A stretch of 64,000 nucleotides of DNA from Mycosarcoma maydis (taxonomy: Eukaryota; Basidiomycota; Ustilaginomycetes; Ustilaginales), in contig NC_026493.1 in assembly GCF_000328475.2 (NCBI RefSeq), positions 248,001 through 312,000 of the forward strand. Direction: 5' to 3'. The position numbers were made by a program, and so were the translations under genes. Of the stretch, positions 50,797-61,168 are shown piece by piece. The notes below the pieces were generated by a model, which searched no databases, was not told where the DNA came from, and saw nothing but the letters and a program-made list of their open reading frames with translations. Positions within the stretch are counted from its first letter, which is position 1. Every line of letters begins with the position of its first letter.

Positions 50797-51486
50797 ATGG
50801 GGTACGAGAGAGACTCGATCTCGACGTCGACGCGCGGCTTCTCGGATGAACCGCTGGTGAGGTTGCCCGAGAAACGTTTTTATCGCAAAGGAGGATTCTG
50901 GTGTCTGGTCGTATTTCTGTGCATCTGCGCTGCCGTGATCCCTCCTCTGGTAGTCTTCCGAGATCGACTAGGTCTACAGTCGAAACCGAAATCACCGTTT
51001 GCTGATCCACCGTTCTGGAATGGCACCGGTCCAAACAACAACCCTTTCGGCACATGCTTCACCATCGAGGCGACCGCTTTCCAGCCTTACTGGAAGGAGC
51101 AACAGACGACGACGTGGTGTGGTGCGCAGTTTAACAAGTCGAGTCCAATCTTTTCATTGCCATTGCTGAACATGTCGGAGGCTGTGGGATCGGAACAGCG
51201 AGTGGTTCACGATACGGACATGGGGCTCTGGCGCAACATGACGCGCAACTGGTGTGGTGCCGAAGCCAGGATCCGCGGCCCAGCCGGAGAGTTTACGGCG
51301 TACTTTGGAGATGCCAACATATGGAGAAGTGTCGACCTGAACATGCATCTTTACGAGACGATCAAGGGCGTTCCCGTAGGCACGTACAAGGATCCTGACC
51401 AGGCGGGATGGATGGATGCGGTGAGGGTGTGCTTTACTGGCAACCGGATCGACATTGGAGATGGCCTGTATCCGTTTGGTTACTGA
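50797..51486 (+). CDS. Type II membrane protein of unknown function
   Basis: 229 residues from ATG 50797. A short cytosolic N-terminus (1-32, RFYRKGG just before the membrane) precedes one membrane helix at about 34-54 (FWCLVVFLCICAAVIPPLVVF). The rest would be luminal or extracellular, with N-glycosylation sites (NGT, NKS, NMS, NMT) and paired Cys in two similar motifs, TTTWCGAQF and TRNWCGAEA. It ends GDGLYPFGY. Topology resembles Golgi or wall enzymes, but I recognise no catalytic domain. The HxxHC motifs of UstYa oxidases are absent. It is convergent with ROT1, 79 bp between stops. Some basidiomycete proteins of this type are annotated only as hypothetical. Confidence 0.75.
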   Translation: MGYERDSISTSTRGFSDEPLVRLPEKRFYRKGGFWCLVVFLCICAAVIPPLVVFRDRLGLQSKPKSPFADPPFWNGTGPNNNPFGTCFTIEATAFQPYWKEQQTTTWCGAQFNKSSPIFSLPLLNMSEAVGSEQRVVHDTDMGLWRNMTRNWCGAEARIRGPAGEFTAYFGDANIWRSVDLNMHLYETIKGVPVGTYKDPDQAGWMDAVRVCFTGNRIDIGDGLYPFGY

Positions 51487-51565
51487 GCAGCGATTTTGAA
51501 CATGGAATGTATTCTAGATGGTCGTTGTCAAGTGCATGGTTGTTGCTGAACAAGTGAGGGTGGTA

Positions 51566-52477
51566 TCATTCTAGGCCGTATCTCTTGATGTGGAGCACGT
51601 CGGTAGGCAGCATTGATGGTGGGTTGAGCACCTTCCACATGGGGTTGAGCAGCTCGCCGCTCAACTGGGCCATTTCGAGCTTCCAACTTGAAACGCCAAA
51701 GTGCGCGTCGGTGGACACTGCTGGCGTCTGGTAGAGGTACACCCTGTTGCAGCGAAAGGAATGAGGGTCAGTATGAACGAGGGTGTGACGAGAGGGTTGA
51801 GACGGCGAGCTTACTGGTTGTAGGAGGCTACGGGGGCCAACGTATTGTTGCTGGTTGCTGATGAGGTGGTATCGCATCCTGTCCATTGGGATTGGAAGCC
51901 ATCGCCCCAGAAGGGATCCATGCGGAGCGTGCCGTTATTTGCGTTGAGCGAAAAGTTGCCGTGTTGCCAGAGGAGGAGGGCGGAGACGCAGTGCGGATAT
52001 GTTGCTGCGAACAAGAAAAAGAAAAAGGCAAGCAGAGGGAGGCGGGAGGCGGGAGGTGAGCTGGTGGCCTGTATGCATGAGTTGCGCCAAGCGTCTAGCG
52101 ACGGTAAAACACTTACGATCGTTGGACCACTGGAAGAGCGCCTCTTCCCAGAAGCCATCCTTGGTGAAACTGAAAGAGTGTCCAGCGGATGGTGGAACGT
52201 TGAACTGCTGCGTGCGTGGGTTCCAGAAGTTCTATAAAGCATTCATATTGAGAAGAGGAAACATGTGATCAAAGTGAGTTGAAGCTCTGTCCTTTGAGCA
52301 AGTCGAGTACTTTGCAAGCTGGATACATACGGGACCGGTGCGTACAGCGCCACTGCCGGTACTCCAAGTACCAGCAAGGTCGTCCAAGAGGTCGTCGAAG
52401 CGGCTAGTCGACTGTGCAGCTGCTAAGGTGGCAAGCGCCGCGACAAAGATGAGCATTGGTGTGAGATGCGATAGCAT
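51566..52477 (-). CDS. ROT1: ER chaperone-like protein Rot1
   Basis: Four exons: 52477-52331, 52231-52117, 52004-51815, 51743-51566 (phases 0, 1, 2; donors GTATGT, GTAAGT, GTAAGC). The joined protein has 209 residues. A signal peptide (MLSHLTPMLIFVAALATLAA) is followed by LAGTWSTGSGAVRTGP, NFWNP, the family core HSFSFTKDGFWEEALFQW and YPHCVSALLLWQHGNFSLNANNG. Rot1 family landmarks (GTWSSG, F(S/T)xDGxxEEA, WQHG) all match. In yeast Rot1 is an essential ER protein-folding factor needed for beta-1,6-glucan synthesis and for stability of Kre6. The C-terminus ends in a soluble segment (HIKRYGLE) without the membrane tail of the yeast protein. It is divergent from KRE6. Confidence 0.94.
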
Positions 52478-53943
52478 GCTGAGTGAGTTCCAGAAGCGGA
52501 CAAGTAGGGTATCTGAGAGGGAACAAGCAGTTGGATCGTGGAGGATGATGACGACGTCGGTGAAGAGGGCAAAGACAGGAAGCCTACACAACAAGCAACA
52601 CACAACCCGCCAGAACAGGAAGGGAAGGCCGTCACGGGCCCGATAGCGATCCGATGGTGTCTGGCGACGTTTTGCGCACCGAGACAGGCTGACTGCCAAT
52701 CACGTTGAGAACATCCGAGGAAATCCAATCGCCATGCACGAGTCGCAGCCACGCTTGGTTTGGATGCGCGACTCGCCTGGGTTGGCCGTTAGCGTCTCGG
52801 AAAAGAGCAGCAACCAGCGTTGATCCTGCGATCCTGGCTCAGGCATGCAAGCACACACAACAAAAGGCTTTGACCGGTGGCATTCGTGGCGTGCGCGCAG
52901 AGCGACCCTGCGGTGATTCACGACGAGTCGTCGGAATGGCGAGTCACTTGGGAGTTGGACGGAACCAAAGCGAACGTGGATTGATGGCAGTCCGAGGGTC
53001 AAAAGTTTCACATTCACAAATCACCGAATCGTGAGTGTGATTCGTGGTTCACGCTTCCTGCGGGAGAGACGGCAAGTTTCGCGCTTGCCGCTGGCAAAGC
53101 ACCAACGGTATTCGTGATTCGCTTCGAACTGGCACCCGTGTTGCAGATCATTCATCACACTAGAAAATTTCTTGGCGTGCATATACACAACATACTCTCG
53201 CATGTCAAACCAACTAAGCACGAAGCCAGCGAAAAGTTGCGAGTTGGTTTCGCTCTGTTCAGCTGCCGTGCCCGTGTCTCGAATGCAGAATACAAGCCCG
53301 AGCCCGCAGTGGGAACCAAAAAGAAGAAATTAAAAAAAAGGAATGTTGCAGCCTCGGGCCTGTCCGCTCAACCACTGCTACTGGACCGCACCGAGAACCC
53401 TGCTCGTCCCTGCGGCTAGGCTTTGAACCGTCACTGCACTGCTGTGCAAGGAGATGAGCCACTCGTGACTGTGTCGCCTTTACTCTGATCATGACTGATC
53501 GCACTGATACAGATCCTTGATTCACGACTGGCGAGGGACTTGATCGAAACAACGTCGGTTCTGCCGATCATGCTTGACAGCACCAAAACAGCCTAGCAAT
53601 CAAGCAGTCAAGCAGTCAAGCAGTCAAGCAGTCAAGCATTCAAGCAGCCAGCACAGCCAGCACAGCGACCGGCTTGCATTCGTGATCCATGGTTCGTGTC
53701 GGCCAATTGATTCAATTCGTGATTCATGATTCACGATTGGGACTGGAGCAGTGTCGCAGAGATGAGCGCAACCGGTTCCGTCGGTGATGCGCCGTGAGAC
53801 CAATTTGGTTGTCTTGTCGGACTGACTCCGTCCAAGTTGAACACTCACAGACTTTGCCTTTATACGTTGGTCGTTATCCCTTTGTGCCACCATCATAGCC
53901 TCACTCTGGACATCCCTACCGTCCTTCAACGCTGCATCACCCC
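52478..53943. promoter_or_regulatory. Divergent region ROT1/KRE6
   Basis: 1.47 kb between the two ATGs. TCGTGA/TTCACG words lie at 53025-53055, 53110-53120 and 53717-53738; a tandem CAAGCAGT run at about 53600-53640. No gene recognised. It must hold both promoters, but no shared element is proven. Confidence 0.45.
53600..53640. repeat. (CAAGCAGT)n tandem repeat
   Basis: Four to five octamers (TCAAGCAG), followed by two CCAGCACAG units, about 300 bp before the KRE6 ATG. Confidence 0.9.
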
Positions 53944-55983
53944 ATGAGCGCTTCATCAGCTGCGGCTGCTGCCCGCTATCAACCCATCTCGACACAAACC
54001 CCAAATCTGTCCCAGCCTAGAACCCAACCTCGAGGCTCGAGCAGAATCATGAACCGAGATCAAGACGCCAACGATAGGGCGGGTCTGCTAGGCCAGGATC
54101 CAGATCACGACGTTGCTAGTTACTCGAGACCATTCCGCACAGATCCTTCTCCCAACGTTTCGCATTCCAACATTGTTCAACCCGGCAGGGGCACCAGCAC
54201 GATCCACTCTTACTCGACAGGCTCACAGTCGACCAACAACGGCACCGCCATGCCTCGCTTCATGGGCGCATATCGCGCTACGGCACCCAACTCCGAGTCG
54301 GACCTCAGCGTCCACTCTTCGTCCCAATTCAGTTATGCTACCAATGCCGAAAAGGCCGCGTACGCCTCCAAGGCGGGCGCTGCTGGAATCGCTTCCAGTT
54401 TTCAAGACGAGGACGACGATTGGCTTCACGATCCCAAAGCAAAGAGCACAGTCGGCACTGCCGAATCCCTCACTTCAATGCGAGGCCTTCTCAACGTCGG
54501 CACGCTCCTTCTCATCGGCTTGTGTCTTCTCATGCTCTTCCTCGGCTACCCCGTCCTCATCGAGATTCGCAAAAAGTATGCCGATGGCACCGCTTCAGCC
54601 TCGCTCTCCACCACAACCACCTTCACCACTTTCCCCGTCAACATGAAGCGCGGCTTGGTCGATCAAGAGACACCGCAGTCGGCATACAAGCGTACCTCGC
54701 CCGTTGACAATTCGGCATGGCATCTGGTCTTTAGCGATGAGTTCAACACGCCTGGTCGAACCTTTTGGCCCGGCGATGATCCCTTCTGGGAAGCCTACAA
54801 CGGATGGTACTCGGGTACCAACGACTACGAGTACTACTCGCCCGAAGCCATCAACACCACCGACGACGGCTACCTGCAGATCTCGTTCGAGGAGAGGGAG
54901 ACCAACAACCTCAACTTCCGTTCGGGCATGCTTCAAAGCTGGAACAAGGCCTGCTTTACCGGCGGTTACCTCGAAATCAATGCGCAGCTCCCGGGAACCC
55001 CCGACGCTGCCGGTTTCTGGCCTGGTCTTTGGCTCATGGGTAACTTGGGCCGACCAGGCTACAACGGCGTCAACGAAGGTATCTGGCCGTATTCGTATGC
55101 TGGATGTGATACCGGTGCGCTGCCCAACCAGACGTGGATCAACGGCACCGGTCCACACCACGCCATTGTCGCCAACGGTCAATTTTCCTACCAGGTCAAC
55201 CACAAACTCTCGTACCTGCCAGGTCTGCGCTTTCCGGCGTGCACCTGTCCCGGCGAAGACCATCCGGGTCCCAACAACAACGTGGCGCGTAGCAGTCCGG
55301 AGCTCGACATGCTCGAAGCCACGATCGGTGCCAACGGTGGTCAGTCGTCTCAGTCGCTCCAAGTGGCTCCGTTTGACATTGATTACTTTTACAACAACGT
55401 GAGTGGCACCGACTACATCATCCATGATAGAGACACCACCAAGATCAACGGATACCATGGCAACGAGCTGCAAGAGTCGGTCTCTGCGCTTGCCGCGATC
55501 CCCGATCGAGCGTACCAGAGACACGCGAATGCTGGGTTTGTCAACTTTGGCGTCGAGTGGGAGCCGGACATGAACGGCGATGGTAAAGGCTTGGATGGCG
55601 AGACGGACGCCTACATTACGTGGTACATTGATGACAAGCCCACGTGGACATTGAAGGCGAGCGCACTGACGGGGGTGCCCGAACTGGACATCAGCAGGCG
55701 CTTGATTCCGAGAGAAGCCATGTCGATGATCGTCAACCTGGGCATGGCGTACAACTTTCAGCCTCCGGTATGGAGGCAGTTGCAATTCCCCGGAACACTC
55801 AAGATTGACTACATACGCATGTACCAGCGAGACGGCAGGGACGATCGCGTTTCGTGCGATCCAAACGAGCTGCCTACGCGCAAGTACATCGAGAGGCACA
55901 GCGACATCTACCAGAACAAGAACATTTCGCGCTTCCCCAAGGATCGCATTCCTAAAAATAGGTTGACGCATCCTGGCTGCTGA
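53944..55983 (+). CDS. KRE6: Kre6/Skn1-type beta-glucan synthesis protein (GH16 fold)
   Basis: 679 residues, single exon. A cytosolic Ser/Gln-rich N-terminus (1-178) is followed by one membrane helix (about 181-207, GLLNVGTLLLIGLCLLMLFLG), so type II. The luminal GH16-like domain starts at WHLVFSDEFNTPGRTFWPGDD (about 259). It carries SGMLQSWNKACFTGGYLEI, GFWPGLWLMGNLGRPGY, IWPYSYAGCD and the catalytic motif E453-L-D-x-x-E458 (SPELDMLEAT). It ends with YIRMYQRDGRDD. Kre6/Skn1 proteins are required for beta-1,6-glucan in the fungal wall. Length and layout fit. Which of the two yeast paralogues is closer cannot be told. Its neighbour ROT1 is a known functional partner in yeast. Confidence 0.96.
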   Translation: MSASSAAAAARYQPISTQTPNLSQPRTQPRGSSRIMNRDQDANDRAGLLGQDPDHDVASYSRPFRTDPSPNVSHSNIVQPGRGTSTIHSYSTGSQSTNNGTAMPRFMGAYRATAPNSESDLSVHSSSQFSYATNAEKAAYASKAGAAGIASSFQDEDDDWLHDPKAKSTVGTAESLTSMRGLLNVGTLLLIGLCLLMLFLGYPVLIEIRKKYADGTASASLSTTTTFTTFPVNMKRGLVDQETPQSAYKRTSPVDNSAWHLVFSDEFNTPGRTFWPGDDPFWEAYNGWYSGTNDYEYYSPEAINTTDDGYLQISFEERETNNLNFRSGMLQSWNKACFTGGYLEINAQLPGTPDAAGFWPGLWLMGNLGRPGYNGVNEGIWPYSYAGCDTGALPNQTWINGTGPHHAIVANGQFSYQVNHKLSYLPGLRFPACTCPGEDHPGPNNNVARSSPELDMLEATIGANGGQSSQSLQVAPFDIDYFYNNVSGTDYIIHDRDTTKINGYHGNELQESVSALAAIPDRAYQRHANAGFVNFGVEWEPDMNGDGKGLDGETDAYITWYIDDKPTWTLKASALTGVPELDISRRLIPREAMSMIVNLGMAYNFQPPVWRQLQFPGTLKIDYIRMYQRDGRDDRVSCDPNELPTRKYIERHSDIYQNKNISRFPKDRIPKNRLTHPGC

Positions 55984-56361
55984 TCTGTCGGCAAGCGCCG
56001 CCTCCACGCATAGCCATCATCCAGTCCTCGCACACCGCTCAAGCTCCCGTAATCGCATCCACATGTACTATCAACTTTGCACAACTTAGCTCTACCGTGA
56101 CTGTCGTGAGTGTATGTATGAAGATGAATCCATCTCTCGCGAGTACCAAGCATCGCCACTCAGCTAGCAACACACAGCCCTGGCATGAGCACCCGACGCC
56201 AGCACGCACCGTCCCCCCACGTGGCTGATCCACGCAAGCTGCACACACGCATGCCGAATGAAAAGCCAAAAGCAGATGCAAAACCAACGAAACTGAATAC
56301 GATTACGAACAGCCCATGAAAAGAAAGCGAACAACCAGGGTCCATGAAGGGGTGTAGGCGC
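55984..56361. other. Convergent 3' intergenic region
   Basis: 378 bp between the stops of KRE6 and the unknown disordered protein. No repeat or gene seen. Confidence 0.6.
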
Positions 56362-58644
56362 TTAGGCAGCTTTGCGAATGTTTGGTTGGTGCGTGGTAGA
56401 TGAAGCGAGATTCAAGCTGTCTAGACGATTTGTGAGCGCTTTGTTCTCGAGCAAATCGCGACGACCACGCGCGGGAGTATAGGCGCCAGAGACGGTGCTG
56501 ATATTTGAAGTGGCTGCACCGCTAGATCTCGGGCCAGCCGCAATTGAACCGATACGCGGACTTGCGGCTGCACTCGTACTCACGGAGCGCGCCATACCTG
56601 CACCACCCAGCTGCTGCATAATCGACGGCTGCGACGTAAACGGCTCGTATGTACCCGCATCTACACCGTAAGCATGCTGTGACTGCGATTGCGATTGCGA
56701 TTGCGATTGCGGTTGCGCGTGAAACAATCCATGCTGCTGCTCATCCCGTTCCGCCGCATGCCGAACCACACCTTGCAAGTCCATCACCTCACCCTTGTTC
56801 TCGTTGAGAATATCCGCATACGAGAAAAACGACAGTCGCCGCTTATCCGCTGAAGGCGACGGCGAACCAGACGCAAGCGCCTGGAAGAGCGACTCGCCCG
56901 TGTTGAACACGCCCAATCCACTCGCACTTGCAGTCAGCCCGAGCGTGCCCGGAGGCGGAGCTCGGTTGGCGTTGGCTGCAGCGCCCATGCCCGGGTGCTG
57001 CTGAGGCTGTCGGATCATCGAACCGCCGACGTTTCGGCTCTTTTCCACGAGCGGACTGCTGGTACCGGACACAGCCGGTGGCGCGGGCGATCGTGGCACG
57101 TATGGACTGGCTGCTTGCTCGGCATCGTGCGCCGCGAGCACATCGGCAATCGTGTCTAGGCTGTGATCGAGTGTAGCCACCTCGGTGCCAGAGATGATGG
57201 CACCATCGATGCTGACACTTGAAGTAGCCGGACGACCTGCGTCGGCGCCCGTGGTGAGCGATGGGATCGCCATGGCCGAGAGGTTGGGAGAGCTCGAGCG
57301 GAACGGGTTGGGCAGCGGAAGTGATGGGAACGCGGTGGCGGTAGGCATACCAGAGCTGGCCGCAGCGGGAGCCGGAAGCGGCGTGGTAGTGTGCGTTTGC
57401 GAGACAGCAGCTACCAGCGAGACTGGCGGCAAGCCGGGTGCGACTGGCGAGGCAGAGCCATGCGATCGCACAGGACTGCCACCATCGGCAAGATCGCGTG
57501 GCGAACGCGATCGCATCGAGTGGGCTGCGCTGTCGGCATCTGAGCCAGGACGACGAGCAGCAACTGCCACAGAGCGTCGAGGCGTAGTGTTGGCGTCATC
57601 GAGCGTAGTGGCACGAGGTGCGAGCTTTTCCGCAATCTGCGCTGCCATGGTGCCAGGCGGAGCGGTATCGAGAGCGCCAGAGGCAGAGAGTGGAGGTGAA
57701 GGTGACGACGCGAGGCCGAACGAAGAGGGGCTTGTACTACTGTGGACCGAGAGCGCGGCCGAACTGAGCGCGAGTGGCGGGGCAGGGTTTTGTGGTGTGA
57801 CGACTTCGATTTGGGCATGATCTTCGATGATGGCTTCGGCAGCGTCGTCAAGCACGCTGGGGATGGCGACGTCCATGGCCTCTTGCTTGGTCATAATATG
57901 GCTGGCGTCGCGATGTTCAATGTCCCTCTCAAAGATGCTGGGGCTGTGGGGCGTGCTGGTAGCGTGCAGGTCGGTGTGCTGCCATGGCACAGCATGCGCT
58001 GCGCTCAAGCCGGGCGGAGAAGTGCCAGTGGTGCCGACGGGCGAAGCGGCGCCGTGCTGTCGAACACGAACAGGAGAGCGCAAGCCGGTAGTGCTAGAGT
58101 GAGTCTGGACTGGCAAAGCGTCAGACGAGGCAAAGAGATGGTGGTGGTGATGCTGGTGGTGGTGGAGGCTGTGCACCAGCTGGGCAGGATGCACGCCGGC
58201 ATGTGACATTGGATTGGCGCGCTCGGATGCGGGCGAGGCCAGAAGCGAGGAAGGCGAAGCGGCGGAGCGCATGCTGAGAGGAGCAGCCGGAGTGCGCGGC
58301 GGCGAAGTTGGATGCGGCGATACAGGAACAGAGTCGGAGGCGGAGGTGGCTGTGAAAGGCGCCGGTGTCGAGGATGACGTGGAATCCGGAGCGGGCGGAT
58401 GAGGAAAGAGGCGCGAGACGGTGGAGGCTTGGATGGGATCGTCCGGAAGGCCGTTGGCGGCGGGAAGCGTGCCCATGGCAGCAGCGGTGGTGACGGCGTC
58501 CATCCTGGCGCTGTGCGAGTGAGCAGCGGTAGGATGACGAGCGGCTGCGGAGGGGGAGGGGGAGGAGGCCGAAGCGGGCTGAGTGGGAGTGGAAGCGGGC
58601 TTGGTGACGGTGATGGGGTGTAAGGGGGTAGCTGGAGCGGTCAT
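56362..58644 (-). CDS. Large disordered Ser/Pro/Ala-rich protein with a conserved SYADILNE motif
   Basis: 760 residues, single exon from ATG 58644. Nearly the whole chain is low complexity: Ser/Pro/Ala/Thr, a His run (HHHQHHHHH-like, about 165-175) and a QSQSQSQSQS run. Two short stretches look conserved: KRRLSFFSYADILNENKGEV (about 607-626), and near the end RGRRDLLENKALTNRLDSL. RRLSF is a basophilic-kinase-like phosphosite. There is no signal peptide, membrane helix or known domain. SP and TP dipeptides are many, suggesting regulation by proline-directed kinases (inference). It could be a fungal-specific signalling or cell-cycle regulator, but I cannot name it. Confidence 0.75.
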   Translation of the reverse strand: MTAPATPLHPITVTKPASTPTQPASASSPSPSAAARHPTAAHSHSARMDAVTTAAAMGTLPAANGLPDDPIQASTVSRLFPHPPAPDSTSSSTPAPFTATSASDSVPVSPHPTSPPRTPAAPLSMRSAASPSSLLASPASERANPMSHAGVHPAQLVHSLHHHQHHHHHLFASSDALPVQTHSSTTGLRSPVRVRQHGAASPVGTTGTSPPGLSAAHAVPWQHTDLHATSTPHSPSIFERDIEHRDASHIMTKQEAMDVAIPSVLDDAAEAIIEDHAQIEVVTPQNPAPPLALSSAALSVHSSTSPSSFGLASSPSPPLSASGALDTAPPGTMAAQIAEKLAPRATTLDDANTTPRRSVAVAARRPGSDADSAAHSMRSRSPRDLADGGSPVRSHGSASPVAPGLPPVSLVAAVSQTHTTTPLPAPAAASSGMPTATAFPSLPLPNPFRSSSPNLSAMAIPSLTTGADAGRPATSSVSIDGAIISGTEVATLDHSLDTIADVLAAHDAEQAASPYVPRSPAPPAVSGTSSPLVEKSRNVGGSMIRQPQQHPGMGAAANANRAPPPGTLGLTASASGLGVFNTGESLFQALASGSPSPSADKRRLSFFSYADILNENKGEVMDLQGVVRHAAERDEQQHGLFHAQPQSQSQSQSQSQHAYGVDAGTYEPFTSQPSIMQQLGGAGMARSVSTSAAASPRIGSIAAGPRSSGAATSNISTVSGAYTPARGRRDLLENKALTNRLDSLNLASSTTHQPNIRKAA

Positions 58645-59331
58645 GCTTGTGGATCAAGAGGAATGAACGAGCAGGAGTTGGGACCGAACAGGGCAACGCT
58701 GTGCGTCGGAATGGATCTAGGGGAGCAGCGACGATGTTAGCATTGGTTTGAGGTAGAATAGTCGAGCGACTGTGACGGATGGGAAGCGAGTGTATGCGGC
58801 GTTGCTTGGCTGGTGTTGACTCTCGATGTAAGCGCAGCGGCGTTTGGCGTTTGGAACAGCGCACCGAGGTGGAAGCGAGGAAGAGGGAGTCAACAGCGAG
58901 AGGCGAGGACGGTTGAGCCTCGGGGTGTGTTGTGTGAATATGGGCTAGGAACCGAGGCAGAGGATGTTTTGGCAGCTAATATACACGGTAGCCGAAGGTA
59001 AGAAAGACGGAGGAAGGGACGAGAACAGATAAAGAGGAGGACGAAGAGAAAAAGAGTCGTGAGTTGGAAAGGATGGTGAAAGTAGGAGGTGAGCAGAGGT
59101 GAGGTGACGAATCGAGCCGATGAGGATGAGCATGGATGGTCGAGTGCCAAGTAGCAACCACGAATCGTGAATCACACCAACTCACGACTTGTGACTGCTT
59201 GTGCAACACCTCGTGCCTTGAATTTGAGGGTCGTGAGTCGTGAGTGTTGGCGTTTCGAGGTTCTGGCTCGTGACACAGACTCACCTCTCAAAATGCGCAA
59301 GCGCCGAGAGAGATACAGGATTGTACTATGT

Positions 59332-59357
59332 AGTACAGTACAGTACAGTACAGTACA
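59332..59357. repeat. (GTACA)n pentanucleotide array
   Basis: Five tandem AGTAC/GTACA units, the reverse complement of the (TACTG)n array at 14834. Each lies in an intergenic region. Confidence 0.9.
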
Positions 59358-59736
59358 GAGTAGGATCACAGAATACAGCTTGAGCGCTTCGGCTCGTGGC
59401 TTGGACTTGGCTATATTCACGATTTTCGAGCCATGTGCCTTGCCGTGCGCCATGCCGTGTTGCCGCACCGTTTACCGCGCCGTGTGCCGACATAACTACT
59501 GTAAGTTAGTCAAGAGTGATGACTGCCTGCCGTATGCTGTGCTGTGTCAACCGAAAGTGGCGAGTCTGACTGTGAAACGCCCTCACCTTTCAGTTTCTTT
59601 TGGGCGCGTTCCGTGTTGTTCTTGGTCAGGTGTGCAGCAACGAACAGCCTAACATGCCCCTTCCTCGACGCAATCGTGAATCACGAATCACGAGTCGTGA
59701 GTCTGTCAAGTCACGAGTGTGAGGTGGGTGGACACG

Positions 59737-59867
59737 TATTCACGATTCACGATTCACGATTCATGATTTACGATTCACAATTGTGGCATTGACTGTTACG
59801 CCATCGTTGGTTCTTGTCTTCCACACTTTTTCTTGAATCGGATTCACGATTCACGATTCACGATTCG
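59737..59867. repeat. TTCACGA heptamer arrays
   Basis: Two tight tandem arrays of ATTCACG (59737-59785 and 59842-59867, four to six units each) separated by about 55 bp of unrelated sequence, with inverted TCGTGAA copies just upstream (59672-59700). Confidence 0.9.
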
Positions 59868-60348
59868 CAGATCTCGTGACTGTTCAGGATTATTTTTTTT
59901 TTTAATCGCGATTCTTGATAATCGTGAATATTCATAAATATTAGTACTTGGATTGGCAACTAAACTCGTGACTGTGAACCTCGATGCCAGCCAGTCAGCG
60001 CCAGAAAGCGTGAGTGAGCGAGCATGGAGAGAGACAGACAGGCTCGTGTTGCATCTCGCCTGGCATCCTACCTGCCCTCTCGCTTGAACGTGTTCAGACG
60101 CGAAAGAACAGCCGATTTCGATTTGATTCATAACGTATATTATTCCATATTATTTCGCGCTTCTCAACTCGTTAGTCGCGAGTAGTCGTGAGTCAGTCGT
60201 GCGTTGGGACAGACTGGCTCACTGGCTCGGCTCCAACGAGTCTCGAGTCGTCAGTTGTCCTACGTCGTTGCGTGTTTTGTGTTTTGGATGTGGGCTCACG
60301 CTCCGTGCCTATTCGTGATTCGCGTTGCCTCTTTGGTTGAACCCCCCT

Positions 60349-60408
60349 TTGACTCTTTGACTCTTTGGCTCTTTGGCTCTTTGACTCTTTGACTCTTTGG
60401 CTCTTTGC
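60349..60408. repeat. (GACTCTTTG)n / (GGCTCTTTG)n nonamer array
   Basis: About seven nonamer units alternating GACTCTTTG and GGCTCTTTG. Intergenic. Confidence 0.9.
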
Positions 60409-61168
60409 TCACTTTGCTTTTGGCCATTTGTGATTGACCTCTTCTCCGCCTTGCCCCTTGGACCTGCCTTTTCCTTGAGACCATCACCACTCCTTCTTGC
60501 AGCTCCTCGGCTCCTCGACAACGCTCGTTCAACCTTTCACAGCATTCGCATTCGCATTCGCATTCGCATTCGCTCGCGCTCGCACACCTCTCGTGGAAAC
60601 CCCAGCTAGACTGCATTCATTTTCAGAGGATACCACTATCAAGCATCGCAACACCGGCGCTCCTTTTACTCGCGCTTGCTCTCGATCTCGCCTTTCAATC
60701 ACGCCCGCCTGCGTCTCAGCATCTCTCACGCACAAACATCCCCGAGCTAGCTAGCCCATAGCCACAGCCACGGCCACGTTCACGTTCGTGTTCACGTTCA
60801 CATTCACGTTGACTCGATCCGTCGGTCCACAGACTCGAGCAAACCGCGTCCGTCTCACGCTTCCACGACTTCCAAACATCCTGCGTCCTTCTCGTCCCAC
60901 TTCGACGCTCTTACTCATCCAAGCTGGCACTGCTTGCAGCCCGCAGCGCCGCCAGTGCTTGGTCGTGCAAGCCAGTACCAACCTCATCAACAGCATCGCT
61001 GCTTTCCCAGTCATTGCACCCGCACCCAGTCGATCCAGCATCCCGCTTGCCCTCGCAACACCAACAGCCTACCGCTCCACCTCGCACCCTCGCACCCTTT
61101 TTACCACACTCTTGGAATCCTCATCCCCGGAATCCTTCTCCTCATCCTAATCCTCCCGACAAGACAAC

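Larger units (their letters stand above)
58645..61168. other. Divergent 2.5-kb intergenic region with many simple repeats
   Basis: Contains a (GTACA)n array (59332-59357), dense TTCACGA/TCGTGAA arrays (59160-59172, 59672-59700, 59737-59785, 59842-59867), a (GACTCTTTG)n run (60349-60408), a (CATTCG)n run (60543-60572) and GTTCAC repeats (60778-60812). The last 500 bp is CT-rich and probably the leader of the phosphatase gene. No gene recognised. Confidence 0.65.

Noticed and set aside
50797..51486. Type II membrane protein as a UstYa homologue
   Set aside because: Topology is similar but the two HxxHC motifs that define the family are absent.
54595..56007. 470-residue minus-strand frame antisense to KRE6
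   Set aside because: The sense strand encodes a complete Kre6 with catalytic motif; the antisense frame shows no family features.
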